Source of the DNA: Neisseria animalis
Lineage (GTDB): Bacteria; Pseudomonadota; Gammaproteobacteria; Burkholderiales; Neisseriaceae
Direction: 5' to 3'
Assembly (NCBI RefSeq): GCF_900636515.1
Contig: NZ_LR134287.1
Coordinates: forward strand, 930,001-994,000
DNA: 64,000 bases
Shown: piece after piece, positions 9,376 to 19,337 of the stretch
Numbering within the stretch: the stretch's first letter is position 1
Layout: each line of letters begins with the position of its first letter
Made by a program: the position numbers and the translations under genes
Notes under the pieces: model-generated
What the model was told of the DNA's origin: nothing
Databases searched by the model: none
What the model saw: only the letters and a program-made list of their open reading frames with translations

Positions 9376-9727
9376 CAAATTTCCTTGTTTCTTCATTGGG
9401 CATGATGGTATCGGCAATGCAGCGGTTGCAGGCTTCTATAAGCTGTTCGGCGAATTTGGCCAAATCTTCGGGACGGCTGTCGAGAAAGATGAAGTCGGAC
9501 AGACGGATGTCGATTTTGGAATCAAAAGCAAGTTTGCCATTTTCGGTGTGTTTCATTTCACCTCCGACTGCTCCTGCCGGTAATCCCTCTGAAAAAGTTT
9601 CATCGAATGAACGGAGGGCAAGGAAGCGCGGGTAACGAGTATGCAGGACAAATTCATCATTTTCCCCGCGGGCTTCTCCGTGAATGACCGCGGGGTATTT
9701 GTTGAATAGGTTATTGCGGCTCATCAT
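9368..9727 (-). CDS. Hypothetical protein (119 aa)
   Basis: Soluble, acidic protein starting at the ATG pair 9727/9724 (MMSRNNLFNKYP); an upstream TTG at 9742 is a weaker option. It contains VLHTRYPRFLALRSF and LEKFAEQLIEACNRC-like helical segments (here LAKFAEQLIEACNRCIADT). I recognise no domain. It is first in a minus-strand set whose second gene is frameshifted. The region has no uptake sequences and is more AT-rich than its neighbours, suggesting acquired DNA. Confidence 0.55.
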   Translation of the reverse strand: MMSRNNLFNKYPAVIHGEARGENDEFVLHTRYPRFLALRSFDETFSEGLPAGAVGGEMKHTENGKLAFDSKIDIRLSDFIFLDSRPEDLAKFAEQLIEACNRCIADTIMPNEETRKFDD

Positions 9728-9900
9728 TTTTGTTTTCGTCAAAGCAGCCTTGCGGCAGCAGGACTGTGTTGAATGCCTGTGTATTTATTCTATCGAGCAC
9801 CCCATATCAAATCAAACATTATGAAATTTTTCTATTGATACGGCATAAAAAGTATTCCGCAAAAAATTTTTGCTTATTGATTTAAAAAGAAAAAAACAAG

Positions 9901-9945
9901 CCCTGAAAGTTGTCTTGCGGAACGCAAATTGACTTTCAGGGTTTT
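9901..9945. terminator. Terminator hairpin
   Basis: CCCTGAAAGT at 9901-9910 pairs with ACTTTCAGGG at 9932-9941, with an A-rich run before and TTTT after. It could end transcripts from purL (minus strand). Confidence 0.65.
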
Positions 9946-9955
9946 GGGTTAATTG

Positions 9956-9994
9956 AGGCCGTCTGCAAAATAGGTATTTTGCAGACGGCCTTTT
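9956..9994. terminator. Inverted uptake-sequence terminator of purL
   Basis: GGCCGTCTGCAAAATA faces TATTTTGCAGACGGCC, followed by TTTT. It sits 29 bp past the purL stop, so purL has two hairpins in tandem downstream. Confidence 0.8.
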
Positions 9995-10022
9995 GGTTTG
10001 CTTGTTAAGCGGCGGTTACAGC

Positions 10023-13000
10023 TTAACCCAAAGCCTTACGTGCGCCGGCGAACAGGCGGTACCAGCCGGAGAGTTCGGCATCCTGCCAGTTGTCGGGTGC
10101 CCAGCTCATTTGCGCGGTGCGGTATACGCGTTCGGGGTGCGGCATCATGATGGTGACGCGGCCGTCGGCGTTGGTTACGCCCGCAATGCCCTGCGGCGAG
10201 CCGTTGGGGTTGAGCGGGTAGGTTTGGGTGACTTGGTTTTGCCCGTCGACGTATTGCAGCGCGATTTCCAGATTGGCGGGGACGGTGCCGCCGGTGCGGG
10301 TGAAGTCGGCGCGGCCTTCGCCGTGGCTGACGACGACGGGCAGGCTGCTGCCGGCCATTTCGTTGAGAATCAGCGAGGCGGATTTGGGTACGTTGACCAT
10401 GCTCAGGCGGGCTTCGAACTGTTCGCTCAGGTTGCGGCGGAAGTTCGGCCAGTTTTCGGTGCCGGGGATGATTTCCGCCAAGTTGCTGACCATTTGGCAG
10501 CCGTTGCATACGCCCAAAGTGAGCGTGTTAGGGTTGGCGAAGAAAGCGGCAAACTGGTCGCGCAGGGCGGGGTGGAACAGGATGGATTTCGCCCAGCCTT
10601 CGCCTGCGCCGAGTACGTCGCCGTAGCTGAAGCCGCCGCAGGCAGCCAGCATTTGGAAGGTGTCGAGCTTCACGCGTCCGGCCATCAGGTCGGACATATG
10701 CACGTCGTAGGCATCGAAACCGGCGCGGGTAAAGGCGGCTGCCATTTCGATTTGTCCGTTTACGCCCTGTTCGCGCAGGATGGCGATTTTCGGTTTCGCG
10801 CCGGTGGCGATAAACGGGGCGGCGATGTCTTCTTCCACGTCAAAGGTCAAATCGGCAAAGAGTGCGCTGCGTCCGTTGTCGCCCAGCAGCGCAAATTCGC
10901 TGTCAGCGCAGGCGGGATTGTCGCGCAGTTTTTGAATCGCATGGCTGGTTTCCTGCCAAGCGCGTTGCAGGTTCAGACGGCTTTCTTCCAGCACTACATT
11001 GCCATTGGCACGGAAACGCAGGGTTTCGCAATCAGCCGGAGCGCCGATATTGGCCACTGCTGCGGCCAAGCCGTTGGCGGCGAATACGGCTTCTACCGCA
11101 GCCAAGTCTTGTGCGCGGATTTGGATAACCGCACCCAATTCTTCGTTGAACATCGCAGGCAATACGCCCGCTGCGGACAGGGCGGTCAGATCTACATCCA
11201 AGCCGCAACGTGCGGCAAACGCCATTTCCGCCAGCGTGGCAAACAGGCCGCCGTCGCCGCGGTCGTGGTAGGCCAAGAGTTTGTCTTCGGCGATGAGTTG
11301 CTGGACGGCGTTGTAGAAGCCTTTCAGACGGCCTGCATCGTCCACATCGGGGGCTTCGCCGGTGAGCTTGTTATAAACCTGACCCAAAGCCGAGCCGCCC
11401 ATGCGTGCTTTGCCGAAGCCCAAGTCAACCGCCAGCAAAAGGCTGTCTGAAACGTTTTTCAGCTCGGGCGTAACGGTTTTGCGCACGTCTTGCACCGGGG
11501 CGAAGGCGGAAATAATCAGGCTCAAAGGCGATACCACGGATTTTTGCTCCGCGCCGTCCTGCCATACGGTTTTCATTGAAAGCGAGTCTTTGCCCACCGG
11601 AATGCTCAAATCCAAGGCTTGGCAGATTTTCGAGGTGGCTTCAACGGTGCGGTAGAGTTTTTCGTCTTCGCCCGCATTGCCGCAGGCCGCCATCCAGTTG
11701 GCGGAAAGTTTGATGTTGCCCATATCGCCGATGTTGGCGGCGGCGATGTTGGTAATAGCTTCGCCCACACACATACGGCCGGAAGCGGGCGCGTCAAACA
11801 GGGCGACGGTTGGTTTTTCGCCCATAGACATGGCTTCGCCGCGATGGGTGTTGAAGCCCATCATGGTCACGGCGCAGTCGGCCACGGGGGTTTGGTATTT
11901 TCCGACCATCTGGTCGCGGTGGGTCATGCCGCCCACGCTGCGGTCGCCGATGGTAATCAGGAAGTTTTTCGCGGCAACGGCCGGCAGGCGCAACACGCGG
12001 TAGGCGGCTTCTTTCAGGTCGATGCCGTCTGTAACGAATGCTTCGCTTCGGCGGGCGACGGTGTTGTCGCTGCGGGTGGTTTTGGGCGGTTTGCCCAGCA
12101 ATACGTTGAGCGGCAGGTCAACCGGATTGTTGTCGAACAAATCATCGCGCACCTGCAGGTGGCCGTCGTCGGTAGCGGTGCCGACCACGGCAAACGGGCA
12201 GCGTTCGCGCTCGCAGATGGCGCGGAAAGTATCCAAATCTTTTTCCAGAATCGACAACACATAACGCTCTTGCGATTCGTTGCACCAGATTTGCAGCGGG
12301 GTGAGGCCGTGTTCTTCCAAAGGCACATCGCGCAGTTTGAATTTCGCGCCGCGTCCGGCATCGTTTACCAATTCCGGGAAGGCGTTGGACAAGCCGCCCG
12401 CGCCCACGTCGTGAATCGAGATAATCGGGTTTTTATCGCCCAACTGCCAGCAGCGGTCAATGACTTCCTGTGCGCGGCGTTCGATTTCGGGGTTGCCGCG
12501 TTGCACCGAGTTGAAGTCCAAAGAAGCGTCGTTGGTACCGGTGTCCATAGAGGAGGCCGCGCCGCCGCCCAAGCCGATGAGCATACCCGGGCCGCCGAGC
12601 TGAACCAGCAACGCGCCTTCGGGAATTTCGTCTTTATGGGTTTGCTGCGCCTGAATGCTGCCCAAGCCGCCGGCAATCATAATCGGCTTGTGGTAGCCGC
12701 GCACTTGGCCGTCGAACTTGTCTTCAAAGGTGCGGAAATAGCCCAAGAGGTTCGGACGGCCGAATTCGTTGTTGAACGCCGCGCCGCCGATGGGTCCTTC
12801 AATCATGATGTCCAGCGGCGAAGCGATGTGGCAGGGTTTGCCGTAGGCTTGCTCCCAAGGCTGCGCCAAATCCGGAATGTTCAGGTTGGACACGGTAAAG
12901 CCGGTTAAGCCCGCTTTCGGACGCGAGCCTTTGCCGGTCGCGCCTTCGTCGCGGATTTCGCCGCCCGCGCCGGTGGCCGCACCCGCAAACGGCGCGATGG

Positions 13001-13913
13001 CGGTGGGGTGGTTGTGGGTTTCCACTTTCATGATGATGTGGGTGTCTTCTTCGTGGAAGCGGTAGGCTTGGTTTTCACCGGCGTGCGGGTAGAAGCGTTC
13101 GATTTTCGCGCCTTCGATGACCGACGAATTGTCTTTATAGGCGACTACGGTGCCTTCCGGATGGGCTTCGTGGGTGTCGCGGATCATGCGGAACAGGGAT
13201 TTCGGCTGCTTTTCGCCGTTGAGGATGAAATCCGCGTTGAAGATTTTGTGGCGGCAGTGTTCGCTGTTGGCTTGGGCGAACATCATCAGCTCGACATCGC
13301 TCGGATTGCGGTTTAATGCCTGATAGTTTTCCACCAGATAATCGATTTCGTCGGCGGATAAGGCCAAGCCCAATTCGCTGTTGGCTTTGACCAAGGCTGC
13401 TTTGCCTTGCGCCAATACGTCGACGGTAGAGAAAGTTTCCGACTCGATATGGCGGAATAATTGCGCCGCCGCGCCGATGTCGGCCAACACGCTTTCGGTC
13501 ATGCGGTCGTGCAGCAGATCCGCCCACTGCTGTTTTTGCCCATCGTTCAGACGGCCTTTCAGCCAAACCGCCGTACCGCGTTCGATGCGCCCGATTTCAG
13601 ACAGGCCGCAGTTGTGTGCAATGTCGGTGGCTTTGGAAGTCCAAGGGGAAATCGTGCCGATGCGCGGGGTAATCAGAAACAAATGCAGGCCGTCTGAAGC
13701 GGCAGGCACTTCAGCCACGCTTTGCGCGTCGAGCAGGGCGTGCAGTTTTTCGACGGCGGCCGCGTCTAAAGCGTTTTCACTGCCGACAAAATACCAAAAC
13801 TCGCTTTCCAGTTCCACTTCGGGCAAACCGGCTGCGGCGGCTTTTTTCAGCAGTTTTTCAACACGGAAATCAGACAGTGCGGCAACACCGCGCAGGGGCA
13901 AAACAACAGACAT
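10023..13913 (-). CDS. purL: Phosphoribosylformylglycinamidine synthase
   Basis: Converts FGAR to FGAM in purine synthesis, with glutamine as ammonia donor. 1,296 residues, the large single-chain form (E. coli 1,295). The start MSVVLPLRG at 13913 is preferred over an ATG five codons upstream because it matches the family start. Order: PurS-like N-terminal domain, linker, two AIRS-like synthetase halves ([19 protein letters not shown] near 300, [15 protein letters not shown] near 670), and a C-terminal glutaminase with Cys in LGVCNGCQM and the His/Glu pair in MMPHPERV. Monocistronic. Confidence 0.98.
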   Translation of the reverse strand: MSVVLPLRGVAALSDFRVEKLLKKAAAAGLPEVELESEFWYFVGSENALDAAAVEKLHALLDAQSVAEVPAASDGLHLFLITPRIGTISPWTSKATDIAHNCGLSEIGRIERGTAVWLKGRLNDGQKQQWADLLHDRMTESVLADIGAAAQLFRHIESETFSTVDVLAQGKAALVKANSELGLALSADEIDYLVENYQALNRNPSDVELMMFAQANSEHCRHKIFNADFILNGEKQPKSLFRMIRDTHEAHPEGTVVAYKDNSSVIEGAKIERFYPHAGENQAYRFHEEDTHIIMKVETHNHPTAIAPFAGAATGAGGEIRDEGATGKGSRPKAGLTGFTVSNLNIPDLAQPWEQAYGKPCHIASPLDIMIEGPIGGAAFNNEFGRPNLLGYFRTFEDKFDGQVRGYHKPIMIAGGLGSIQAQQTHKDEIPEGALLVQLGGPGMLIGLGGGAASSMDTGTNDASLDFNSVQRGNPEIERRAQEVIDRCWQLGDKNPIISIHDVGAGGLSNAFPELVNDAGRGAKFKLRDVPLEEHGLTPLQIWCNESQERYVLSILEKDLDTFRAICERERCPFAVVGTATDDGHLQVRDDLFDNNPVDLPLNVLLGKPPKTTRSDNTVARRSEAFVTDGIDLKEAAYRVLRLPAVAAKNFLITIGDRSVGGMTHRDQMVGKYQTPVADCAVTMMGFNTHRGEAMSMGEKPTVALFDAPASGRMCVGEAITNIAAANIGDMGNIKLSANWMAACGNAGEDEKLYRTVEATSKICQALDLSIPVGKDSLSMKTVWQDGAEQKSVVSPLSLIISAFAPVQDVRKTVTPELKNVSDSLLLAVDLGFGKARMGGSALGQVYNKLTGEAPDVDDAGRLKGFYNAVQQLIAEDKLLAYHDRGDGGLFATLAEMAFAARCGLDVDLTALSAAGVLPAMFNEELGAVIQIRAQDLAAVEAVFAANGLAAAVANIGAPADCETLRFRANGNVVLEESRLNLQRAWQETSHAIQKLRDNPACADSEFALLGDNGRSALFADLTFDVEEDIAAPFIATGAKPKIAILREQGVNGQIEMAAAFTRAGFDAYDVHMSDLMAGRVKLDTFQMLAACGGFSYGDVLGAGEGWAKSILFHPALRDQFAAFFANPNTLTLGVCNGCQMVSNLAEIIPGTENWPNFRRNLSEQFEARLSMVNVPKSASLILNEMAGSSLPVVVSHGEGRADFTRTGGTVPANLEIALQYVDGQNQVTQTYPLNPNGSPQGIAGVTNADGRVTIMMPHPERVYRTAQMSWAPDNWQDAELSGWYRLFAGARKALG

Positions 13914-14098
13914 AGATTCAGCTCTCAAATGCGGTTGGAAAAAGGGGGATTATACGCTGAAACGGCGGGGAACTGTTGATAATTTGTCAGCACGAAAATG
14001 ACGGCTTGGGGAAGGCGTATCATATCGGAATAGCGGGCGGCTGCTTCTTAATCCGTTTGAATAAAATACTGCATTATGGTAGTTTTCGTTCAGACAGA
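13914..14098. other. purL-glnB intergenic region, left part
   Basis: 185 bp between the divergent purL and glnB genes, before repeat copy 4. It is mildly AT-rich. I see no coding frame, no clear purine-repressor site and no strong promoter pair, though both genes need promoters here or inside the repeat. Confidence 0.4.
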
Positions 14099-14618
<520 letters not shown>

Positions 14619-14640
14619 GCTGCATGATTGAACAAGCGGA

Positions 14641-14682
14641 AAAGGCCGTCTGTAAAATACCTGTTTTGCAGACGGCCTTTAT
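14641..14682 (+). terminator. Terminator of glnB (inverted uptake sequences)
   Basis: AAAGGCCGTCTGTAAAA faces TTTTGCAGACGGCCTTT, starting 22 bp past the glnB stop. Confidence 0.85.
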
Positions 14683-14711
14683 GGTTTGTTATTCGGCATA
14701 AACAGTTGAAA

Positions 14712-14818
14712 TATAGTCGAATAAAATAAGAATGAGACAAGGCAGCGAAGCCGCAGACAGTACACATAGTACGGCAAGGCAAAGCAACGCTGTATCATTC
14801 TTATTTTAAATGACTATA
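14712..14818 (+). repeat. Correia-like repeat, copy 5
   Basis: 107-bp copy in + orientation, consensus sequence. The junction with flanking DNA makes TATAAT at 14815-14820. With terminators on both sides it fills most of the 363-bp gap between glnB and the convergent cysN. Confidence 0.9.
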
Positions 14819-14915
14819 ATTTGAGTTTTAAAGAATGCGGGTCGGGTTGGTTCAATCGGTATTTGTGCCGGTGTTATGAGGCGTTGGGAAAGGATTCCAA
14901 GCGGTTTGTTTGGAT

Positions 14916-14960
14916 AAAAGGCCGTCTGTAAAACAACCAATTTTACAGACGGCCTTTTAT
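14916..14960. terminator. Terminator of cysN (inverted uptake sequences)
   Basis: AAAAGGCCGTCTGTAAAA faces TTTTACAGACGGCCTTTT, 22 bp past the cysN stop on the minus strand. Symmetric, so it works in both directions. Confidence 0.85.
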
Positions 14961-14981
14961 CGGTTTGGACGCCAAAGTTCG

Positions 14982-16292
14982 TTAAATTTCAAAGCTGTCC
15001 GCTTGATGATCCGCGCGAATCATGCCGGCGGCGACGGTGTGGTTGGTGGCTTCGTCAATCAGGATAAATGCGCCGGTGGCGGGGTTTTCGCCGTAAGTGG
15101 TGGCGGCCAGCGGCTGTTGGGTTTTGAGGCTGACGTGGCCGATGTCGTTGAGCTTGAGTTCGGTGGCGGATTGGACTTGGCTTAAGGTGTTCACGTCCCA
15201 AACATAGGCGATTTCGCTGATTTTGACGGCGGTGGTCTGCGTGGTGTGTTTGAGCAGGTATTTGCGGCGCAGATTGAGCGGTGTTTCGTCAAACCAGCAG
15301 AGTGCGGCTTGGTATTGCTGGTTGGGAACGGTTTGGCTGCCGGCGGCAACGATGCTGTTGCCGCGCGAGATGTCGAGGTCGGTATCGAGCGTAATGGTCA
15401 ATACTTCTCCTGCTTCGGCGGTTTCGGTTTTGCCGTCGGGGTTGTAGATTTCGGCGATTTTGGCGGTTTGTCCGCCGGGCAGGACTTTGATTTCGTCGCC
15501 GGTTTTCAGACGGCCTGCTTCGAGGCGGCCTTGGTAGCCGCGGAAATCGTCGCTGCTGCTGCCGTCTTGGCGGGCAACGCGCTGTACGGGGAAGTGTGCG
15601 GCGAGTGAGGCGGCATCGTTGCGGGAAACGGGCAGGCTTTCGAGCAGGGGGAGCAGTGGCAGGCCGGTGTACCAAGGGGTGCGCGTGCTTTTGTTGACGA
15701 TATTGTCGCCCTGCAGTGCGCTGATGGGCAGGAAATGTACGGCGGCTTTGAGGCCGATTTGCTGCGCCAGTGCGGTATAGGCTTCGGTAATGGCTTGATA
15801 TTTGGCTTCGTCGAAATCGAGCAGGTCGAGTTTGTTGACGGCAACGATGATGTGGGGGCAGCCGAGGAGCTTCAAAATGGCGCTGTGGCGTTTGGTTTGC
15901 GGCAGCAATACGGGTGTGCCGCTGCTGAAATCGACACGGGTGGCGTCCACTAAAACGATGGCGGCATCGGCGGTGGATGCGCCTGTTACCATGTTGCGGG
16001 TGTATTGTTCGTGGCCGGGGGTGTCGGCGATGATGAATTTGCGTTTCGGTGTGGCGAAATAGCGGTAGGCTACGTCGATGGTGATGCCTTGTTCGCGCTC
16101 GGCGGCGAGGCCGTCGGTGAGGCTGGCGAAGTCGGGTGTTTCGCCGTTGGCGGCGGCATGGTCGAGTTTGGCGAGTTGGTCGGTCAGCAGGGTTTTGCTG
16201 TCGTAGAGCAGACGGCCGATGAGGGTGGATTTGCCGTCGTCAACGCTACCGGCGGTGATGAAGCGCAGGAGCGGGGCGGTGGATGCGGTCAT
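14982..16292 (-). CDS. cysN: Sulfate adenylyltransferase subunit 1 (GTPase)
   Basis: GTPase subunit that drives ATP sulfurylase in sulfate activation. 436 residues from the ATG at 16292, which follows AAAGGAATC; an ATG at 16346 has no ribosome site. The GTPase motifs are intact: GSVDDGKST (P-loop), DTPGHEQYT, NKLD. An EF-Tu-like beta-barrel region follows. There is no C-terminal APS kinase domain. Oddly, the partner gene cysD is not adjacent (mnmA lies divergently upstream), although cysD-cysN are normally an operon. CysD must be elsewhere or absent. Confidence 0.93.
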   Translation of the reverse strand: MTASTAPLLRFITAGSVDDGKSTLIGRLLYDSKTLLTDQLAKLDHAAANGETPDFASLTDGLAAEREQGITIDVAYRYFATPKRKFIIADTPGHEQYTRNMVTGASTADAAIVLVDATRVDFSSGTPVLLPQTKRHSAILKLLGCPHIIVAVNKLDLLDFDEAKYQAITEAYTALAQQIGLKAAVHFLPISALQGDNIVNKSTRTPWYTGLPLLPLLESLPVSRNDAASLAAHFPVQRVARQDGSSSDDFRGYQGRLEAGRLKTGDEIKVLPGGQTAKIAEIYNPDGKTETAEAGEVLTITLDTDLDISRGNSIVAAGSQTVPNQQYQAALCWFDETPLNLRRKYLLKHTTQTTAVKISEIAYVWDVNTLSQVQSATELKLNDIGHVSLKTQQPLAATTYGENPATGAFILIDEATNHTVAAGMIRADHQADSFEI

Positions 16293-16467
16293 GTGGAGAT
16301 TCCTTTGTTGCTTGATTGGGCATAACTTTAGCGAGGCCGTCTGCAAATGGGAAAGAATGGTTTGTTTGGTGTAAAGATGTTTTTGTTATATTAAAGTGGA
16401 TATGGGATGTGGCGGGTGCTAAAATCGTGCTTTAAATCGGCAGTTCTTGCCTTAATATACAGATGTT

Positions 16468-17568
16468 ATGAAAACGGATACTTTGCAAAACATCATCGTC
16501 GGGCTCTCCGGCGGTGTGGATTCTTCGGTTACTGCCGCGCTGCTGCAACGTCAGGGGCATCAGGTGCGCGGTGTGTTTATGCAGAACTGGGAAGATGATG
16601 ATAATGACGAATACTGCAGCATCAAGCAGGATTCGTTTGATGCGATTGCGGTGGCGGATATTGTCGGTATCGATATTGATATTGTGAATTTTGCCGCGCA
16701 GTATAAGGATAATGTATTTGCTTATTTTTTAAAGGAATACAGCGCCGGCCGCACGCCGAATCCCGATGTGTTGTGTAATGCGGAAATCAAATTCAAATGT
16801 TTTCTGGATTATGCCGTGGAGCAGGGGGCGGATGTGATTGCGACCGGACATTATGCGCGCAAGGAAGTGCGCGACGGTGTGCATTATCTGCTCAAAGGTT
16901 TGGATAACAATAAAGACCAAAGCTATTTTCTCTACCGCTTGAAACCGTTCCAACTGGAGCGGGCGATTTTCCCGTTGGGCGACTTGGAAAAGCCGGAAGT
17001 ACGCCGTTTGGCGGAAGAGTTTGGATTGCCGACGGCGGCAAAAAAAGACAGCACGGGTATTTGCTTTATCGGCGAGCGGCCGTTTCGTGAGTTTTTGCAG
17101 AAATACCTGTCTACCAATAACGGTAAGATGGTTACGCCGGAAGGTAAGGTAGTCGGCGAGCACGTCGGGTTGATGTTTTATACGTTGGGACAGCGCAAGG
17201 GCTTGGGCATCGGCGGTGCGGGCGAGCCGTGGTTTGTGGCGGCAAAAGATTTGGCCAAAAACGAATTGATTGTGGTGCAGGGGCACGATCACCCGCTGCT
17301 TTATACGCGCAGTTTGGTGATGAATGATTTGAGCTTTACGCTGCCGGAGCGTCCGAAAGCGGGGCGTTATACCTGCAAAACCCGTTACCGTATGGCGGAC
17401 GCGGCGTGCGAGTTGCGCTATTTGGACGATGAAACGGCGGAATTGATGTTTGACGAGCCGCAATGGGCGGTAACGCCGGGGCAGTCTGCCGTATTGTATG
17501 ATGGCGATGTCTGCTTGGGCGGTGGTGTGATTATTGCGACTGACAAGCCGGTTATCGTTACCGGATAA
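16468..17568 (+). CDS. mnmA: tRNA-specific 2-thiouridylase
   Basis: Thiolates U34 of tRNA-Lys, -Glu and -Gln using ATP and sulfur relayed from IscS/TusE. 366 residues, normal length. The PP-loop is GLSGGVDSS near residue 12. The two catalytic cysteines are in [12 protein letters not shown] (near 103) and [12 protein letters not shown] (near 200). The C-terminal barrels follow. Single gene; the ATG at 16468 has only a weak purine-rich stretch upstream. Confidence 0.97.
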   Translation: MKTDTLQNIIVGLSGGVDSSVTAALLQRQGHQVRGVFMQNWEDDDNDEYCSIKQDSFDAIAVADIVGIDIDIVNFAAQYKDNVFAYFLKEYSAGRTPNPDVLCNAEIKFKCFLDYAVEQGADVIATGHYARKEVRDGVHYLLKGLDNNKDQSYFLYRLKPFQLERAIFPLGDLEKPEVRRLAEEFGLPTAAKKDSTGICFIGERPFREFLQKYLSTNNGKMVTPEGKVVGEHVGLMFYTLGQRKGLGIGGAGEPWFVAAKDLAKNELIVVQGHDHPLLYTRSLVMNDLSFTLPERPKAGRYTCKTRYRMADAACELRYLDDETAELMFDEPQWAVTPGQSAVLYDGDVCLGGGVIIATDKPVIVTG

Positions 17569-17670
17569 ATGATGGGGCAGGCAGGCGGCATGGTATAACG
17601 GCGGCTTGGTGTCGCCTTTTATGCTTGCTTGATTTGATTGTGTGCTGCTGCCTGTAAATATTATTGTTTG

Positions 17671-17777
17671 TATAGTCATTTAAAATAAGAATGATACAGC
17701 GTTGCTTTGCCTTGCCGTACTATGTGTACTGTCTGCGGCTTCGCTGCCTTGTCTCATTCTTATTTTATTCGACTATA
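17671..17777 (-). repeat. Correia-like repeat, copy 6
   Basis: 107-bp consensus copy in reverse orientation, between the convergent mnmA and murI genes. Confidence 0.9.
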
Positions 17778-17781
17778 AATC

Positions 17782-17817
17782 AAAAGGCCGTCTGTAATTT
17801 TGCAGACGGCCTTTTTT
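17782..17817. terminator. Terminator (inverted uptake sequences)
   Basis: AAAAGGCCGTCTGTAA faces TTTTGCAGACGGCCTTTT, ahead of the murI stop on the minus strand. Confidence 0.8.
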
Positions 17818-17863
17818 GCGGATACGGGTTCGGGCGTTTGATAATGGTTTGCAAAGCAGCCGA

Positions 17864-18673
17864 TCAGCCCAGCGCAACCATTTCAATCTGTTCCATGCTG
17901 CGGCCCAAGAAGCGTTCGCCGATGGTGCGGAAGCGCAGCGGAATGTCGCTGACGTAAAAACGGTAGTCCGGAGACGGGTTGTCGGTATTGAGCAAACCGG
18001 CGGAAGCGAGGGCTTTGGCGGTGGCTTCGGCGGTGGTAATGGCGGAGTCAACCAGCGTAATGTCGGGTGCTTCCTGACTAATCAGCGGCTTGAGCAGCGG
18101 AAAATGGGTGCAGCCCAAAACCAAGGTATCAATACCGTCTACCAACAGCGGCTTGAGATATTCGCGGACGGTCAGGCGGGTCACTTCATGATCGAGCCAG
18201 CCTTCTTCCACCAACGGCACTAAAAGCGGCGCGGCTTGGGTGCGTACCAGCGTATCGGCGTTGCTGCTGTGGATGGCGCGGGCGTAAGCATTGCTGTTTA
18301 CGGTGGTATTGGTGGCGATGATGCCGATTTTATTGTTGGCGGTAGTGTCCAGCGCTGCTTGCGCGCCTGCGGAAATCACGTCCAGTACGGGCATTCCGCC
18401 TGCTTTTTGGCGGATTTTGCTTCCGGCAGTGGCGGCAATGGTGTTGCAGGCGATGACCAAGGCTTTTACATCATGCTCCAGCAGGAAATCGATAATCTGC
18501 ATGGAAAAGGTTTCGATGGTGGCGCGAGACTTCGTGCCGTAGGGAACGCGGGCGGTGTCGCCGAAATAAACAATGTTCTCCATCGGCAAACGCTCCATCA
18601 GGGCGCGGACATTGGTCAGGCCGCCGACACCGGAATCAAATACTCCGATGGGGCGTTGGGTGTTGGTCGTCAT
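17864..18673 (-). CDS. murI: Glutamate racemase
   Basis: Supplies D-glutamate for peptidoglycan. 269 residues from the ATG at 18673 (MTTNTQRPIGVFDSGVGG); an upstream ATG at 18730 would add 19 residues unlike the family. The two catalytic cysteines are present in VIACNTIAA and VLGCTHFPLL, and the FDSGVGGL and GDTARVPYG motifs are intact. Monocistronic. Confidence 0.97.
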   Translation of the reverse strand: MTTNTQRPIGVFDSGVGGLTNVRALMERLPMENIVYFGDTARVPYGTKSRATIETFSMQIIDFLLEHDVKALVIACNTIAATAGSKIRQKAGGMPVLDVISAGAQAALDTTANNKIGIIATNTTVNSNAYARAIHSSNADTLVRTQAAPLLVPLVEEGWLDHEVTRLTVREYLKPLLVDGIDTLVLGCTHFPLLKPLISQEAPDITLVDSAITTAEATAKALASAGLLNTDNPSPDYRFYVSDIPLRFRTIGERFLGRSMEQIEMVALG

Positions 18674-18863
18674 GTTGCAGTACCGTAGTGATAATGCAGG
18701 TATTTTACACGCTTCGCTCGGCGGTTTCATCTGCTTTGCAAAGGTTCTGATGCAGTATGCTGTATTTTGCAGACGGCATTTAGCGAAACTTTAGCATTTG
18801 CGTGGTTTTCAAACTGCCGTGATTGACGGATAATTAACCCTTTATACATCAATAAAAGGCAGG

Positions 18864-19337
18864 ATGATGACCGACAATGCCGCTGTTTCCCGTTTTTTGC
18901 CCGATGAAGAGGCCACTTTGGCACTTGGTGCAGAGTGGGCGCAATCGCTCGCCGCGCCGCTGGTCGTGTATCTGCAAGGTGATTTGGGTGCGGGAAAAAC
19001 CACGTTTACACGCGGTTTGTTGCGCGGCTTGCGGCATGAAGGGGCAGTAAAAAGCCCGACTTATGCCATTGTCGAATCTTATCCTTTCGATGGTTTTACG
19101 CTGCATCATTTCGATTTATACCGTTTTTCTATGCCTGAAGAATGGGAAGATGCCGGTTTGGACGATTTGTTCGGAGCAGATTGCGTTTGCCTGATTGAGT
19201 GGCCGCAACAAGGCGGAGAATTTACGCCGGCTGCCGATATTACCGTATCATTGGAACACGCCGGAGAAGGCCGCCGTTTCACCGCCGCAGCACATACCGA
19301 TAAGGGCCGGAAAAGTTTGGAAGCATGGTTAAACTAA
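18864..19337 (+). CDS. tsaE: tRNA threonylcarbamoyladenosine ATPase TsaE
   Basis: P-loop ATPase that works with TsaB-TsaD to make t6A37 on ANN-decoding tRNAs. 157 residues. Walker A is GDLGAGKTTFTRG near 39-51, followed by SPTYAIVESY and HFDLYRF, which define the YjeE/TsaE family, and LIEWPQQG. Two adjacent ATGs (18864, 18867) follow AAAAGGCAGG; either may start. The end overlaps the amiC start by 13 bp, so the two are translationally coupled, a common order in proteobacteria. Confidence 0.96.
   Translation: MMTDNAAVSRFLPDEEATLALGAEWAQSLAAPLVVYLQGDLGAGKTTFTRGLLRGLRHEGAVKSPTYAIVESYPFDGFTLHHFDLYRFSMPEEWEDAGLDDLFGADCVCLIEWPQQGGEFTPAADITVSLEHAGEGRRFTAAAHTDKGRKSLEAWLN

Noticed and set aside
9993..12908. 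Long open frames opposite purL (9993-11450 and 11619-12908)
   Set aside because: They are antisense to a strongly conserved gene and arise from its third-base bias; the proteins show no domain and no ribosome site.
17691..17957. Short recurring frames starting [11 protein letters not shown] or [13 protein letters not shown] at several places
   Set aside because: They are translations of the Correia-like repeat and appear at each copy; the repeats are not genes.
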